Positions 1 through 9,161 of a stretch of 64,000 nt of DNA are shown here, piece by piece. The position numbers were made by a program, and so were the translations under genes. The DNA is from an uncultured Selenomonadales bacterium (GTDB lineage: Bacteria; Bacillota; Negativicutes; Selenomonadales; Selenomonadaceae). The number at the start of each line of letters is the position of its first letter. Within the stretch, counting starts at the first letter, position 1. The stretch covers positions 57,145 through 121,144 of the forward strand of contig CAMUZG010000001.1 of assembly GCA_947165145.1 (NCBI GenBank), written 5' to 3'. Under the pieces are notes generated by a model. That model was not told the origin of the DNA. It did not search any database and saw nothing but the letters and a program-made list of their open reading frames with translations.

Positions 1-135
1 GTTGATCGCCCGTCGCTTGAAACGTCGAGACAACTTTAAATTTATTTTCCAACAAAAATATCGCTCCCCAAAAATTTTTTCAACGTCGCGCCATTTTATC
101 CGCTTGTCAACGGCTTGGCAACAGCAATCGTTTTG

Positions 136-164
136 TTTACAGGATTTTTTATCCGTGATAGAAT
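136..164 (+). promoter_or_regulatory. sigma-A-type promoter of ahcY
   Basis: TTTACA (5/6 match to the -35 consensus), a 17-nt spacer and TAGAAT (5/6 match to the -10). Transcription would start near 171, just upstream of the AAAGGAG site of ahcY. The promoter lies inside the upstream extension of the 440-codon ORF, so it argues for the internal ATG as the true start. Confidence 0.6.
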
Positions 165-198
165 TCGCCGAGACAAAGAAAGGAGCAGTTTACAAACT

Positions 199-1437
199 AT
201 GCAATCAATCATTAAGGACATCACGCTTGCGCCGAGCGGTCACGACAAAATCGAATGGGTCAAAAATTTTATGCCCGTCATGAGCGCAATCGACAGAGAA
301 TTTTCGCAGACAAAACCGTTCGCGGGCAAAAAAATTTCAATCACGTTGCACCTTGAGGCGAAGACGGCTTACATGGCGGAAGTCTTCATGCACGCGGGCG
401 CGGACGTCGTCATAACCGGCTCAAATCCGCTGTCGACGCAAGATGACGTTGCGGCGGCTCTCGTTGAAGACGGCGTAACTGTTTTCGCAACACACGGTTG
501 CACGCCCGAAGAGTACGACACTTACCTGAACAAGGCGGCTGATTTTGAGCCAGACATTTACATTGACGACGGCGGCGACTTCACCGAACTTTTGCACACC
601 ACGCGACGCGACGCGCTCAAAAATATTATCGGCGGTTCCGAAGAGACTACCACGGGCGTTTTGAGACTGCGTGCGCTTGAACGTCAAGGTAAGCTTGCCT
701 TCCCGATGATTGCCGCGAATGATGCCTATTGTAAATTCCTGTTCGATAATCGCTACGGCACGGGACAATCGACGTGGGACGGCATCATGCGCACGACGAA
801 TCTTGTTGTGGCGGGCAAAACTGTCGTTATCGCGGGCTACGGTTGGTGCGGCAAAGGCGGCGCAATGCGTGCTCGCGGACTCGGCGCGAATGTCATTGTC
901 ACCGAAGTCGACCCGATTAAAGCGATTGAGGCTGTCTTCGACGGTTTTCGCGTTATGCCGATGAGCGAGGCTGCCAAAGTCGGCGACATTTTCCTGACGT
1001 TGACTGGCGACAAAGACGTTATCACGGGCGAACATTTCCCGCTGATGAAAAACGGCGCAATGCTTGCCAACGCGGGACATTTTGACGTTGAAATCAACAT
1101 TCCGCAACTTGAGGCGCAATCCTTTAGCAGAAAAGTTGTCCGCAACAACGTCGAAGAATTTTTGCAGAGCGACGGGCGCAAAATTTATCTGCTCGCCGAA
1201 GGACGTTTGGTCAATCTTGCAAGTGGCGACGGTCATCCCGCCGAAATTATGGATTTGAGTTTCGCGGTACAATTTTTCAGCGTGGCGCACATTCTCCACA
1301 ATCACGGCAAACTTGAACGCAAAGTTTACCTAATGCCCGACGAAATCAACACGAAAATCGCGGAGATTAAGTTGGACTCAATCGGCGTGACAATCGACAC
1401 GCTTACCGACGAACAACGCGCTTATCTCGGTCTTTAA
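199..1437 (+). CDS. ahcY: S-adenosylhomocysteine hydrolase
   Basis: This enzyme reversibly splits S-adenosylhomocysteine into adenosine and homocysteine with bound NAD in the cytosol, removing the by-product of SAM-dependent methylation. The ATG at 199 gives 412 residues (MQSIIKDITLAPSGHDKIEW...), the usual length of the shorter bacterial form. The track start at 115 is a TTG lying upstream of the promoter, with no good ribosome site. Visible marks are the substrate-side HAGADVVITGSNPLSTQDDV region, GSEETTTGVLRL, and the NAD fold GYGWCGKGGAMRARGLGANV at about residue 213. It stands alone, followed by an A/T-rich gap before the next gene. Identity is certain. Confidence 0.96.
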   Translation: MQSIIKDITLAPSGHDKIEWVKNFMPVMSAIDREFSQTKPFAGKKISITLHLEAKTAYMAEVFMHAGADVVITGSNPLSTQDDVAAALVEDGVTVFATHGCTPEEYDTYLNKAADFEPDIYIDDGGDFTELLHTTRRDALKNIIGGSEETTTGVLRLRALERQGKLAFPMIAANDAYCKFLFDNRYGTGQSTWDGIMRTTNLVVAGKTVVIAGYGWCGKGGAMRARGLGANVIVTEVDPIKAIEAVFDGFRVMPMSEAAKVGDIFLTLTGDKDVITGEHFPLMKNGAMLANAGHFDVEINIPQLEAQSFSRKVVRNNVEEFLQSDGRKIYLLAEGRLVNLASGDGHPAEIMDLSFAVQFFSVAHILHNHGKLERKVYLMPDEINTKIAEIKLDSIGVTIDTLTDEQRAYLGL

Positions 1438-1529
1438 TGCAAAATTTTTCCGAACGTCTGCGGACGCGTAAATCTATAAAAAAATTTTTTTCTGTTGCTT
1501 GCGGGCGGCAGATTTTTTTTATCGGCTTG

Positions 1530-1538
1530 TGCTATAAT
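1530..1538 (+). promoter_or_regulatory. extended -10 promoter of the diguanylate cyclase gene
   Basis: TGCTATAAT is an extended -10 element (TGN plus perfect TATAAT). No good -35 lies 16-18 nt upstream, as is common for extended -10 promoters. Transcription would start about 35 nt before the TTG start at 1580. Confidence 0.5.
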
Positions 1539-1579
1539 TGAGCGCGATTTAGAATTTTCAGCGAAGGAAGAGGGTCAAG

Positions 1580-3532
1580 TTGTCTGTCAGAAAAATTACT
1601 TTGATTTGCCTGGCGGGATTGGCATTGAATCTTATCAGCTCCACGGCGGCGAAATTTTTCAACCTGCCAATTTATCTGGACACGATCGGCACAATCTACA
1701 TCGCGGCACTGGGCGGCTACGTGCCAGGCATCGCGGTCGGTTTCTTCACGAATCTGATTAAAGCCGCATTTACCCCGTCAGAAATGTATTATTCCTCGGT
1801 GAGCGTGCTGATTGCGATTTTCACGACGTACGTCGCGCGGAAAGGCTTTTTCCAAAATTTCGTCAATGTGCTCCTGTTTATACCTGCACTGGCGGTTTTT
1901 ACGGGCATTTGCAGTTTGATTATCGAATCGTTCGTGAGACTGCCGAATTTCTCAAATTCCGCTGGCGAATTCGGAATGTACTTCTTGACGAATATCGTCT
2001 TATTCGAGTTGCTGGACAAAGGCGTGTCAGTCTTGGTTGCGTTCGCGTTAATGCAGTTCACTTCGCAGGAAATTAAAAATTCCTTCCACCTGCTGGGCTT
2101 AAAGCAAGCTCCGCTGTCCGACGACATGAAACGCATCATCAGCAAGCAAAGTTATCTGTCGTCGTCGTTGCGGACGAAAATGTTGTTGATTCTGATTTTA
2201 TGCTCGCTGTTCGTCTCGTTGTCAATCGCGACGATAAGTTACATGCTGTTCAAGACCGCCGCAATCGACGATAAAATCAAGTCGGTTGACGGATTGATTG
2301 CCGTTGCGATAAACGATATTAAAGCTGACCGCATCGACGATTATTTGAAACTCGGTTATGCCGCGCCCGATTATCGCGCTGTCGAACAAAAACTTTACGC
2401 CATAAAAAATAGTTCGCTCGCCATGAGATACCTTTACGTCTATCGAATCGAAGCGGACGGTTGTCACGTTGTCTTCGATTTGAATTCGTCGGACATTGTC
2501 GGTGATGAGCCTGGGCAAATCGTTCCGCTTGAAAAAGGCATGCAGAAATATCGCACCGATTTGATTGCTGGGCGTCCCGTTCCGCCGATAGTCACCAATG
2601 ATGAATACGGCTACTTGCTCACGCTCTACAAGCCGATGTACGATTACAACGGCAAATGTCAATGTTACGTGGCAATCGATTATTCCATGCAACACATGTC
2701 GGAATATCTGCACGATTTCGTTGTCAAGATGATCGCGCTGTTTATCGGTTGCTTCGTGTTCATCTTTGCGATAGGCTTTTCCTTCATTGAAAATAATATC
2801 ATCTTGCCGGTCAACACAATGGCTTATTGCGCCAAAAATTTTTCCTACGACGATTCAGTTGCTCGCACTCACAACGTCAAATTGATTCACGGCTTGAAGA
2901 TAAGGACGGGCGACGAGATTGAAAATTTGTACCAGGCACTTTTGCGGACGACGAAAAATATTTTGCGCTACGTGGAAAATTTGCAAGTCGCCAAAACTGA
3001 AGTCGCTGGCATGAAACTTCGAGTCCACGCGATGAACAATCTTGCCCGCAACGACGCAATGACTGGCGTAAAGAACAAGACGGCTTACAACGAGGACATT
3101 GCCAAGCTTAACGAAAAAATTTACAACAGCACCGCGAATTTCTGCATTGTGATGGTTGACGTGAACTTTCTCAAGCGAATCAACGATACCTACGGTCACG
3201 AGCACGGCAACGATTATCTGATAAACGCCTGCCGATTGGTTTGCGCGGTTTTCGGCGAAGAACATGTCTATCGTATCGGCGGCGACGAATTCGTCGTGAT
3301 TTTGGAGGGCGATAAAGTTTCGCTGTGCAAATATTTCGCGACGCAATTCAAATCCGAGATGGATCGAAAATTTAACAACGAGTCGCTCCAGCCGTGGGAA
3401 AAAATTTCTGCGGCAATCGGCGTTGCAACCTACGAAGCGGGCGTCGACAAAACTGCCGATGAAGTTTTCAAACGTGCTGATGCTCAAATGTACGCGAACA
3501 AATTGGCGATGAAGGCAAACAGACGGGATTAG
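1580..3532 (+). CDS. membrane-bound diguanylate cyclase (GGDEF)
   Basis: A 650-residue membrane protein expected to make cyclic di-GMP from two GTP. The TTG start follows GAAGGAAGAGGG. Residues 1-165 are a multi-helix hydrophobic block (GLALNLISSTAAKFF..., IYIAALGGYVPGIAVGFFTN) resembling ECF-transporter S-component or related sensor folds. A second membrane helix near 200-225 is followed by an outside domain to about 380, another helix (IALFIGCFVFIFAIGFSFI), a linker, then GGDEF. The catalytic signature RIGGDEFVVIL and the preceding DVNFLKRINDTYGHEHGNDYL are intact. The inhibitory I-site RxxD, expected a few residues before GGDEF, is absent (FGEEHVY). The inducing ligand is unknown. It is a single gene between ahcY and murI. 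Confidence 0.88.
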   Translation: MSVRKITLICLAGLALNLISSTAAKFFNLPIYLDTIGTIYIAALGGYVPGIAVGFFTNLIKAAFTPSEMYYSSVSVLIAIFTTYVARKGFFQNFVNVLLFIPALAVFTGICSLIIESFVRLPNFSNSAGEFGMYFLTNIVLFELLDKGVSVLVAFALMQFTSQEIKNSFHLLGLKQAPLSDDMKRIISKQSYLSSSLRTKMLLILILCSLFVSLSIATISYMLFKTAAIDDKIKSVDGLIAVAINDIKADRIDDYLKLGYAAPDYRAVEQKLYAIKNSSLAMRYLYVYRIEADGCHVVFDLNSSDIVGDEPGQIVPLEKGMQKYRTDLIAGRPVPPIVTNDEYGYLLTLYKPMYDYNGKCQCYVAIDYSMQHMSEYLHDFVVKMIALFIGCFVFIFAIGFSFIENNIILPVNTMAYCAKNFSYDDSVARTHNVKLIHGLKIRTGDEIENLYQALLRTTKNILRYVENLQVAKTEVAGMKLRVHAMNNLARNDAMTGVKNKTAYNEDIAKLNEKIYNSTANFCIVMVDVNFLKRINDTYGHEHGNDYLINACRLVCAVFGEEHVYRIGGDEFVVILEGDKVSLCKYFATQFKSEMDRKFNNESLQPWEKISAAIGVATYEAGVDKTADEVFKRADAQMYANKLAMKANRRD

Positions 3533-3668
3533 AGTCTTTTGTTTAATCCGGCAGTGACGGTTCTTTTTCCGTCTGACGTTAAGTCTTGTCAGCCGAAAAA
3601 ATTCCTCGTCACATGATAATTTGAATTCGCCAACAGACCCTAGTCCCAAAAATTTTGGAGGAAAAGCC

Positions 3669-4616
3669 TTGAAGATTGCGTTCTTTGATTCGGGAATCGG
3701 CGGACTGAGCGTCCTGCACCACGCAATGAAAATTCTGCCGCACGAAGAATTTATCTTCTTTGCGGACGAAGACAACGTTCCTTACGGCACAAAATCGCCG
3801 CAGGAAGTCTTGCGTTTCGTCGACACGGCTTTTGAATTTTTAATCGCGCAGGACGTTTCAGCAATCGTCGTGGCGTGCAACACGGCAACATCAGTCGCGG
3901 TAAAAAAAATGCGCGAAAAATATTCGCTACCGATAATCGGCATGGAGCCCGCGTTGAAAGTCGCGCTCGACACTTTTCCCGACCGAAAAGTTTTAGTGGC
4001 TGCCACGGCAATAACAATCACGGGCGAAAAAATTCGTCGGCTCATCAGCAGATTGCACGCGGAAAATTTGACGGAACTTAAAGCGTTGTCGCGGCTAGTC
4101 GAATTCGCGGAGCGGCAAGAATTTTCGTCGGCGGCAGTGGAAAATTATCTGCGCGGCGAACTGAGCGATTGCGATTGGGAAAAATTTTCGTCGCTGGTAT
4201 TGGGTTGCACGCACTTCAATTACTTCAAGGACACGTTCAGAAAAATTTTGCCTGCTCACGTAAAAATTTTGGACGGGAACGCCGGCACCGTCAACGAACT
4301 AATCAGACGAACGAAATTGAATCCTGTGACGACTTCAAGCGCGGTCAACGACTTCGGCAGTTGCAACATTGCGGCGCGCTCACTGGATGCAACGTCACGT
4401 TGCCCTGCTCACGTAAAAATTTTGGACGGGAACGCCGGCACCGTCAACGAACTAATCAGACGAACGAAATTGAATCCTGTGACGACTTCAAGCGCGGTCA
4501 ACGACTTCGGCAGTTGCAAATTTTTTTATTCGGGACGACTCGTGACGGACGCCGCCGAGCTTGCCGCACTGAAAAAATTTTTGCAACGTCTCGACGAAAT
4601 GGAGGACATATCATGA
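3669..4616 (+). CDS. murI: glutamate racemase with an internal 51-codon duplication
   Basis: MurI converts L- to D-glutamate for peptidoglycan. The TTG at 3669 behind GGAGG (3657-3661) gives 315 residues starting LKIAFFDSGIGGLS; the track start at 3621 adds 16 unlikely residues. Both catalytic cysteines are present (VVACNTATS and VLGCTHF). The protein is about 50 residues too long because a C-terminal segment (PAHVKILDGNAGTVNELIRR...VNDFGSC) occurs twice, separated by NIAARSLDATSR. At DNA level 4251-4366 and 4404-4519 are identical. Removing one unit restores a normal 264-residue MurI. The frame is kept, so the product is full length; its activity is uncertain. The stop overlaps the next start (ATGA). 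Confidence 0.93.
   Translation: MKIAFFDSGIGGLSVLHHAMKILPHEEFIFFADEDNVPYGTKSPQEVLRFVDTAFEFLIAQDVSAIVVACNTATSVAVKKMREKYSLPIIGMEPALKVALDTFPDRKVLVAATAITITGEKIRRLISRLHAENLTELKALSRLVEFAERQEFSSAAVENYLRGELSDCDWEKFSSLVLGCTHFNYFKDTFRKILPAHVKILDGNAGTVNELIRRTKLNPVTTSSAVNDFGSCNIAARSLDATSRCPAHVKILDGNAGTVNELIRRTKLNPVTTSSAVNDFGSCKFFYSGRLVTDAAELAALKKFLQRLDEMEDIS
4251..4519. repeat. 116-bp direct duplication around a palindromic element inside murI
   Basis: Two 116-bp copies (4251-4366 and 4404-4519) are identical and offset by 153 bp. The 37-bp spacer (4367-4403), together with the repeat edges, forms a 42-bp sequence GCAACATTGCGGCGCG-(5 nt)-TGGATGCAACGTCACGTTGCC. The same sequence occurs at 50898-50939 at the end of fusA, differing only in the 5-nt middle. 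It holds two small palindromes, GCAACATTGC and GCAACGTCACGTTGC. Confidence 0.9.
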
Positions 4617-5269
4617 AAATTTATCGCGCGGCGATTTTCGACATGGACGGCACGTTGACTGACACGCTCGCCGATTTGCACGACAGCGTTAATGAGATGT
4701 TGGCTCATTACAATTTCCCATTGCGAACGCTTGATGAAGTTCGACAATTCGTCGGCAACGGTGCGCGTAAGCTGATGATTCGCAGTTTGCCCGCCGATAA
4801 GGAAAATTTTGTCGACGAGGCGTTGAAATTTTATGACGGCTGTTACGCCCGCAACTGCTTGAATAAAGTCGCGCCTTACGTCGGGATTATGGAAATGCTT
4901 GCGGCGTTGCAGTCGAAAAAAATTCCGCTCGGTATCTGCACGAACAAGCAACACTTTGCGGCTGTCGCGATTGCTGAAAAAATTCTTGCGCCGATAAAAT
5001 TTTCATGCGTGAGCGGCGACGAACCCAATCAACCGCGAAAACCTAATCCGACTCGTGCGCTTGCTTGTGCCGAAAAATGTTCCGTCGCGCCCGAAGACGT
5101 TGCCTACCTCGGCGACACTGCCATTGACATCGAGACGGCGATTAACGCGGGATTTTTGGCTGTCGGCGTGACGTGGGGCTTTCGTCCGCGAAGTGAGCTT
5201 GTCGACAGCGGCGCACAAATTATTATCGACCATCCGCATGAACTGTTGGAGCGTGTTAATTTCGGCTGA
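4613..5269 (+). CDS. HAD-family phosphatase, phosphoglycolate phosphatase-like
   Basis: A 218-residue haloacid-dehalogenase-superfamily hydrolase. The ATG at 4613 overlaps the murI stop by 4 nt, so translation is probably coupled; the track ORF starting at 4169 runs through murI in another frame. Motif I is FDMDGTLTDT at residues 7-16, motif II is the ICTNK region, and motif IV is YLGDTAIDIETA. A helical cap lies between motifs I and II, as in Gph/PpaX-type enzymes acting on 2-phosphoglycolate or pyrophosphate. Exact substrate cannot be set from sequence. A bidirectional terminator follows. Confidence 0.85.
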   Translation: MKIYRAAIFDMDGTLTDTLADLHDSVNEMLAHYNFPLRTLDEVRQFVGNGARKLMIRSLPADKENFVDEALKFYDGCYARNCLNKVAPYVGIMEMLAALQSKKIPLGICTNKQHFAAVAIAEKILAPIKFSCVSGDEPNQPRKPNPTRALACAEKCSVAPEDVAYLGDTAIDIETAINAGFLAVGVTWGFRPRSELVDSGAQIIIDHPHELLERVNFG

Positions 5270-5286
5270 AATATTTGCAATCAAAA

Positions 5287-5316
5287 ATCCCCGCCATTTG
5301 ACGGGGAATTTTTTTT
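5287..5316. terminator. bidirectional terminator between the HAD gene and galE
   Basis: CCCCG/CGGGG stem with a C-G pair beyond one mismatch, short ATTT loop, then AATTTTTTTT on the + strand and ATTTTTGA on the - strand. It serves both convergent genes. Confidence 0.85.
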
Positions 5317-5328
5317 GCGGAAGTCAAT

Positions 5329-6318
5329 TCAATCGTCGTAACCGCGCGGGTGTTTAACGTGCCAATTCCAAGCCGTCGCGATAATTTTTTCAACGTCGTC
5401 GAAACGTGGCGTCCAGCCCAAAATTTTACGAGCCTTCTCGCCCGAAGCAATCAATCGCGCAGGATCTCCTGGTCGACGTTCGCCAAACTCAGTCTTGATT
5501 TTTTGAGCAGTGACTTTCTCCGCCGCGTCGATAATTTCTTTGACGCTGAAGCCGTGACCCGTGCCCAAGTTGAAAAAATTCGACTCGCCGCCGCCGCGCA
5601 GATAATTCAGTGCGCAAAGATGAGCCGCCGCCAAATCGATGACGTGAATGTAATCGCGAATGCAAGTGCCGTCGGGCGTTGGGTAGTCGGTGCCGAAAAC
5701 CGTGATGTGGTCGCGCTTGCCGAGCGGTACCTGCAGAATCAGCGGAATCAAATGCGTTTCAGGGTGATGATCTTCGCCGAGTGAGCCGTCTTCAATCGCG
5801 CCGCTTGCATTGAAATATCGCAGACTGACGAATCGGACACCGTGAGCCGCGCTGACTCGACGTATCATCATTTCCATAATCAGTTTCGAGTCGCCATAAG
5901 GATTGACGGGAAAAGTTGCGTCACCTTCGTCAATCGGAATTCGTTCGGGTTCGCCGTAAACCGCCGCGCTTGAGCTGAAAATAATTTTGTCGACGCCGCA
6001 CTCCGTCATTGCCTCCAACAAAATTTGCATGCCGTAAACGTTGTTGTTGAAGTACTTCAGCGGCTTAACGACGCTTTCACCAGCCTCAATGAACGCCGCA
6101 AAGTGGAAGACAGCCTCAACGTGATTTTCGGCGAAAATTTTTTTCAACGCGCTTTTGTCTCTGATGTCGCACTCGTAAAGCTTGACGGCAGGATTAATTG
6201 CGGCACGATGACCTTTGACAAAGTTGTCGGCAATGATGACGTCTTCGCCCGCCGCGACGAGTTGATGAACAGTGTGCGAACCGATATAGCCCGCGCCACC
6301 GCAAACCAGTACAGCCAT
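5329..6318 (-). CDS. galE: UDP-glucose 4-epimerase
   Basis: This enzyme interconverts UDP-glucose and UDP-galactose with tightly bound NAD, feeding sugar into envelope polysaccharide. The start at 6318 (MAVLVCGGAGYIGS) follows GGAGGAATTTTT; the 14 extra track residues are rejected. It has 329 residues, the normal length. The Rossmann GGAGYIGSH is at residues 7-15, FSSSAAVYG holds the catalytic Ser, and YGDSK the Tyr-x3-Lys pair. It is a single gene divergent from mreB. Confidence 0.95.
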   Translation of the reverse strand: MAVLVCGGAGYIGSHTVHQLVAAGEDVIIADNFVKGHRAAINPAVKLYECDIRDKSALKKIFAENHVEAVFHFAAFIEAGESVVKPLKYFNNNVYGMQILLEAMTECGVDKIIFSSSAAVYGEPERIPIDEGDATFPVNPYGDSKLIMEMMIRRVSAAHGVRFVSLRYFNASGAIEDGSLGEDHHPETHLIPLILQVPLGKRDHITVFGTDYPTPDGTCIRDYIHVIDLAAAHLCALNYLRGGGESNFFNLGTGHGFSVKEIIDAAEKVTAQKIKTEFGERRPGDPARLIASGEKARKILGWTPRFDDVEKIIATAWNWHVKHPRGYDD

Positions 6319-6350
6319 AAAAATTCCTCCAAAAAGTTTTTGTCGCGCAG

Positions 6351-6379
6351 AATTTATCACGGCACGGTTTTAAATGCAA
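6351..6379 (-). promoter_or_regulatory. galE promoter
   Basis: Minus strand TTGCAT, 17 nt, TAAATT. It gives a leader of about 25 nt carrying the GGAGG site. It is divergent from the mreB promoter, with about 37 bp between the two -35 boxes. Confidence 0.45.
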
Positions 6380-6415
6380 CCGACAAGTCCCAAATTGCGT
6401 GCTTGCAAATTACTG

Positions 6416-6443
6416 TTGCAAAGTGTAAAAAGTATGATAAAAT
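6416..6443 (+). promoter_or_regulatory. mreBCD operon promoter
   Basis: TTGCAA, 16-nt spacer, TAAAAT. Transcription should begin near 6450, before the AAGGGAG site at 6478. TATGAT at 6433 is an alternative -10 but has no matching -35. Confidence 0.5.
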
Positions 6444-6495
6444 GATTTCGCTTAGCGCAGGCATAACTTATCCTAAGAAGGGAGCAATTTGACAG

Positions 6496-7536
6496 ATGTG
6501 GGGTTTTTTTGGCGGTTTATCGCACGACATGGGAATTGACCTGGGAACGGCGAATACTCTCGTTCACGTCAAAGGTCGTGGAATCGTCCTGCGTGAACCT
6601 TCAGTCGTTGCGATAAAAAGTGATACGGGCGAAGTGCTTGCCGTCGGCGAAGAGGCAAAGCAAATGATTGGTCGCACGCCCGGCAATATAATCGCGATTC
6701 GTCCGATGAAAGACGGCGTCATTGCCGATTTCGACGTGACTCAAGCGATGCTTCGCTACTTTATCCGCAAGGCAATGAATTCAAAATCATTCGTGCGTCC
6801 GCGAGTTGTCGTCGGTGTTCCGTCCGGCGTCACTGAAGTTGAAAAACGTGCCGTAATTGACGCGGCAACTCAAGCGGGGGCTCGTGAAGCTTACCTTATC
6901 GAAGAACCGATGGCGGCGGCTATCGGCGCAGGTCTTCCCGTCGAGGAGGCAACCGGCAATATGGTCGTCGACATAGGCGGCGGCACAACCGAAATCGCAG
7001 TCATATCGCTCGGCGGTATCGTCACAAGCTGTTCAATCCGTATCGGCGGCGACGAAATGGACTCGTCAATTATCCAATATATTCGCCGCATGTACAGCTT
7101 AATGATTGGTGAGCGCACTGCCGAGGAGATTAAAATTTCAATCGGCACCGCAATGTTGACAACCGACAAAGATAAAAAAATGCCCGTCCGTGGACGCGAT
7201 TTGGTCACAGGTTTGCCGAAAAATATCGAAGTCAAATCCAGCGAAATTCGCGAGGCTCTCAGCGATCCGATTTTCAAAATCGTCGACGCGGTTAAAAGCA
7301 CTCTCGAAAAAACTCCGCCTGAACTTGCGGCGGACGTTATGGATCACGGTATCATGATGACGGGCGGCGGCGCACTCCTTGCAAACTTGGACAAACTGCT
7401 TGCAAAGGAAACCGGTATGCCGGTTATCGTTGCTGATGACGCCTTGAGCTGCGTTGGCGAAGGTACAGGTCGTTCGCTTGAAAATGTGAACCTTCTTAAA
7501 CGCGTCGTCATGACATCTAAAAAGTTGAGACAATGA
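6496..7536 (+). CDS. mreB: rod-shape-determining actin homologue MreB
   Basis: MreB forms membrane-attached filaments that guide side-wall synthesis, suggesting a rod or curved cell. It has 346 residues. The N-terminal [22 protein letters not shown] carries a hydrophobic membrane-contact tip and the phosphate-1 loop DLGTANT; phosphate-2 is [15 protein letters not shown], and the adenosine-site MTGGGALL lies near the C-terminus. The start is ATG 6496 after AAGGGAG. The last 4 nt overlap mreC. Confidence 0.97.
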   Translation: MWGFFGGLSHDMGIDLGTANTLVHVKGRGIVLREPSVVAIKSDTGEVLAVGEEAKQMIGRTPGNIIAIRPMKDGVIADFDVTQAMLRYFIRKAMNSKSFVRPRVVVGVPSGVTEVEKRAVIDAATQAGAREAYLIEEPMAAAIGAGLPVEEATGNMVVDIGGGTTEIAVISLGGIVTSCSIRIGGDEMDSSIIQYIRRMYSLMIGERTAEEIKISIGTAMLTTDKDKKMPVRGRDLVTGLPKNIEVKSSEIREALSDPIFKIVDAVKSTLEKTPPELAADVMDHGIMMTGGGALLANLDKLLAKETGMPVIVADDALSCVGEGTGRSLENVNLLKRVVMTSKKLRQ

Positions 7537-8639
7537 GCAATAAAGTTCGCAAAGAAAAAAAGACAGGTCAAAAAATTATCGCGCTGATTGTTGTTTTCGT
7601 CAGCGTGTTTTGTTGTGTATTCTTCGCTGCCCGTGGCAAATTCTCAACGCCCGTCGCCAACAACGCCGCAATGACTGTCATGTCGCCCTTTCAACGCGCA
7701 TTTGCTTGGGTCGGCAGTCAGTTGACATTCATAAGAAACACCGTCACTGAAATGTCGCAACTGCACGAGCAAAACGAACAGCTCCGCAAGGAAGTCGAGA
7801 TACTTCGCGCGCAGAATTTAACGGCGTCGGAATACGCGTCAGAAAATCAGCGGCTCAGAAGTTTGCTTGACTACAAGCAGGCGGCAGTTCAATTCGATTT
7901 GGTTGCGGCAAGCGTAATTGGTCGCGAGTCGGCATCATGGTCAAGCGTGATTCTGATTAATCGCGGAACATTGGACGGCGTAGCGAACAATATGCCCGTC
8001 GTCACGGAACTCGGTTTAGTCGGTCACGTCATGGAATCAAGCTTGAACAGCGCGAAAGTTCAGCTGATGATTGATCCGCGTTCATCGGTCGGCACGTTGA
8101 TTCAGCGTCCCGGATCGCGCGTTGCCGGTATTGTCGAAGGCGACATCAAAAATCCCGCTCACCCGCGCATGGTCAACATCCCGAAAGATTCTGACGTCAA
8201 AGTTGATGATATGGTCGTCACGTCGGGATTCGGCGGCGTCTACCCGAAAGGGCTTGTCGTCGGCAAAGTCGTTGCAATTCACAACGAGGAAGGCGGTCTG
8301 TTGCAGTTCGCGGAAATTGAAACGTCGGTTGACTTCCAAAAATTAGAAGACGTTGCAGTAATCGTCGCGTCACGAGAAGCACCGCCCGAACCGATTCAAC
8401 CGCCCGCGCAGACGCCAGGTACCGAAACAAATCCTTATGAGACGGCAGAAAAACTTCAGGCGGCGAAACAACAGATTTTGGACGCACAACAGCAAGTTCA
8501 AGACGCACAGCAGAAACAACTTCGCGATGCGCGTGAACAGGCTGGACTTCCCGTCGCTGACGAACAATCAAGACTTCCCGCTGATGATGAACCGCTTGAG
8601 CGTGAAGATTATCGGTCGTTCGAGGGGGCGACGCGATGA
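7533..8639 (+). CDS. mreC: rod-shape-determining protein MreC with a long tail
   Basis: MreC is a bitopic membrane protein joining MreB to the wall-synthesis enzymes. Residues 12-28 form the membrane helix ([17 protein letters not shown]), followed by a coiled coil (about 70-110) and the paired beta domains ([36 protein letters not shown]). Of the 368 residues, about 80 at the C-terminus exceed the common length of about 280-290: a Pro-rich stretch, then a Gln/Ala-rich helix ([20 protein letters not shown]) and an acidic end. The tail would lie outside the membrane. It overlaps both mreB and mreD by 4 nt. Confidence 0.93.
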   Translation: MSNKVRKEKKTGQKIIALIVVFVSVFCCVFFAARGKFSTPVANNAAMTVMSPFQRAFAWVGSQLTFIRNTVTEMSQLHEQNEQLRKEVEILRAQNLTASEYASENQRLRSLLDYKQAAVQFDLVAASVIGRESASWSSVILINRGTLDGVANNMPVVTELGLVGHVMESSLNSAKVQLMIDPRSSVGTLIQRPGSRVAGIVEGDIKNPAHPRMVNIPKDSDVKVDDMVVTSGFGGVYPKGLVVGKVVAIHNEEGGLLQFAEIETSVDFQKLEDVAVIVASREAPPEPIQPPAQTPGTETNPYETAEKLQAAKQQILDAQQQVQDAQQKQLRDAREQAGLPVADEQSRLPADDEPLEREDYRSFEGATR

Positions 8640-9130
8640 AAGTTATCGGGCTGTGGGCAATGTTGCTCATTATCTGCTACGCCCTGCAAACGTCGCTGTT
8701 GCCGCTGTTGAGTTTCGACGGTTTTAGCGCAAATCTCATGATTCTGCTGACGAGTTCGGTCGCGTACCTTTGCGGTCACAAGCGCGGCGTATTTTTTGGC
8801 TTTGTTGCGGGATTGTTGCAGGATTTGACGGCGGGAAGTTATTTCGGTTTGGCAACGTTCAGCTACATGACAATCGGGCTTATTTTCGGGAAATGTTCCG
8901 TCAATCTCTTCCGCGACCAATCAATTTTGCCGGTGATAAGCGCAATTCCCGCGCTCGCCGTGCACTTTGCCATAACGATAATTTTTTTGCTGATGTTGGG
9001 GCACCACGTCGATTTTATGCGTTTCATGAAATTTGATTTCTGGCCTGCGGCGATAATGCAAGTGTTGCTGGCGTATCCTGTGCACAGGCTTGTTCACGCG
9101 GTTAATCGTTACGCCAAAGAACACCGCTGA
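8636..9130 (+). CDS. mreD: rod-shape-determining membrane protein MreD
   Basis: A 164-residue polytopic membrane protein with about five hydrophobic helices (LWAMLLIICYALQTSLLPLL, ILLTSSVAYLCG, FFGFVAGLLQDL...). MreD links MreC to RodA/PBP2 in the elongasome. LLQDLTAGSYFGLATFSYM matches the conserved MreD loop. The start ATG overlaps the mreC stop. Confidence 0.92.
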   Translation: MKVIGLWAMLLIICYALQTSLLPLLSFDGFSANLMILLTSSVAYLCGHKRGVFFGFVAGLLQDLTAGSYFGLATFSYMTIGLIFGKCSVNLFRDQSILPVISAIPALAVHFAITIIFLLMLGHHVDFMRFMKFDFWPAAIMQVLLAYPVHRLVHAVNRYAKEHR

Positions 9131-9161
9131 ATTAAAATTTTTTTGGAAGAAGGAGATTCTG

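Noticed and set aside
2-283. 93-codon ORF at the left edge
   Set aside because: It runs across the ahcY promoter and start in another frame; no ribosome site and low-complexity translation.
421-1305. 294-codon minus-strand ORF opposite ahcY
   Set aside because: Shadow of a certain gene; no family resemblance.
1438-1500. Terminator after ahcY (CGTC-TGCG-GACG near an A/T run)
   Set aside because: Only a 4-bp stem and the T run is more than 20 nt away; too weak to annotate.
3533-3668. GTGACGG...CGTCAC inverted pattern before murI as an operator
   Set aside because: Arms are far apart and short, with no promoter of good spacing beside them; not distinguishable from chance.
2855-3775. 306-codon minus-strand ORF opposite the diguanylate cyclase and murI
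   Set aside because: Spans two genes and the intergenic region in antisense; no recognisable domain.
4169-4612. 148-residue N-terminal extension of the HAD phosphatase
   Set aside because: It is the alternate frame of murI, including its duplication; the ATGA overlap start at 4613 begins at the family's first beta strand.
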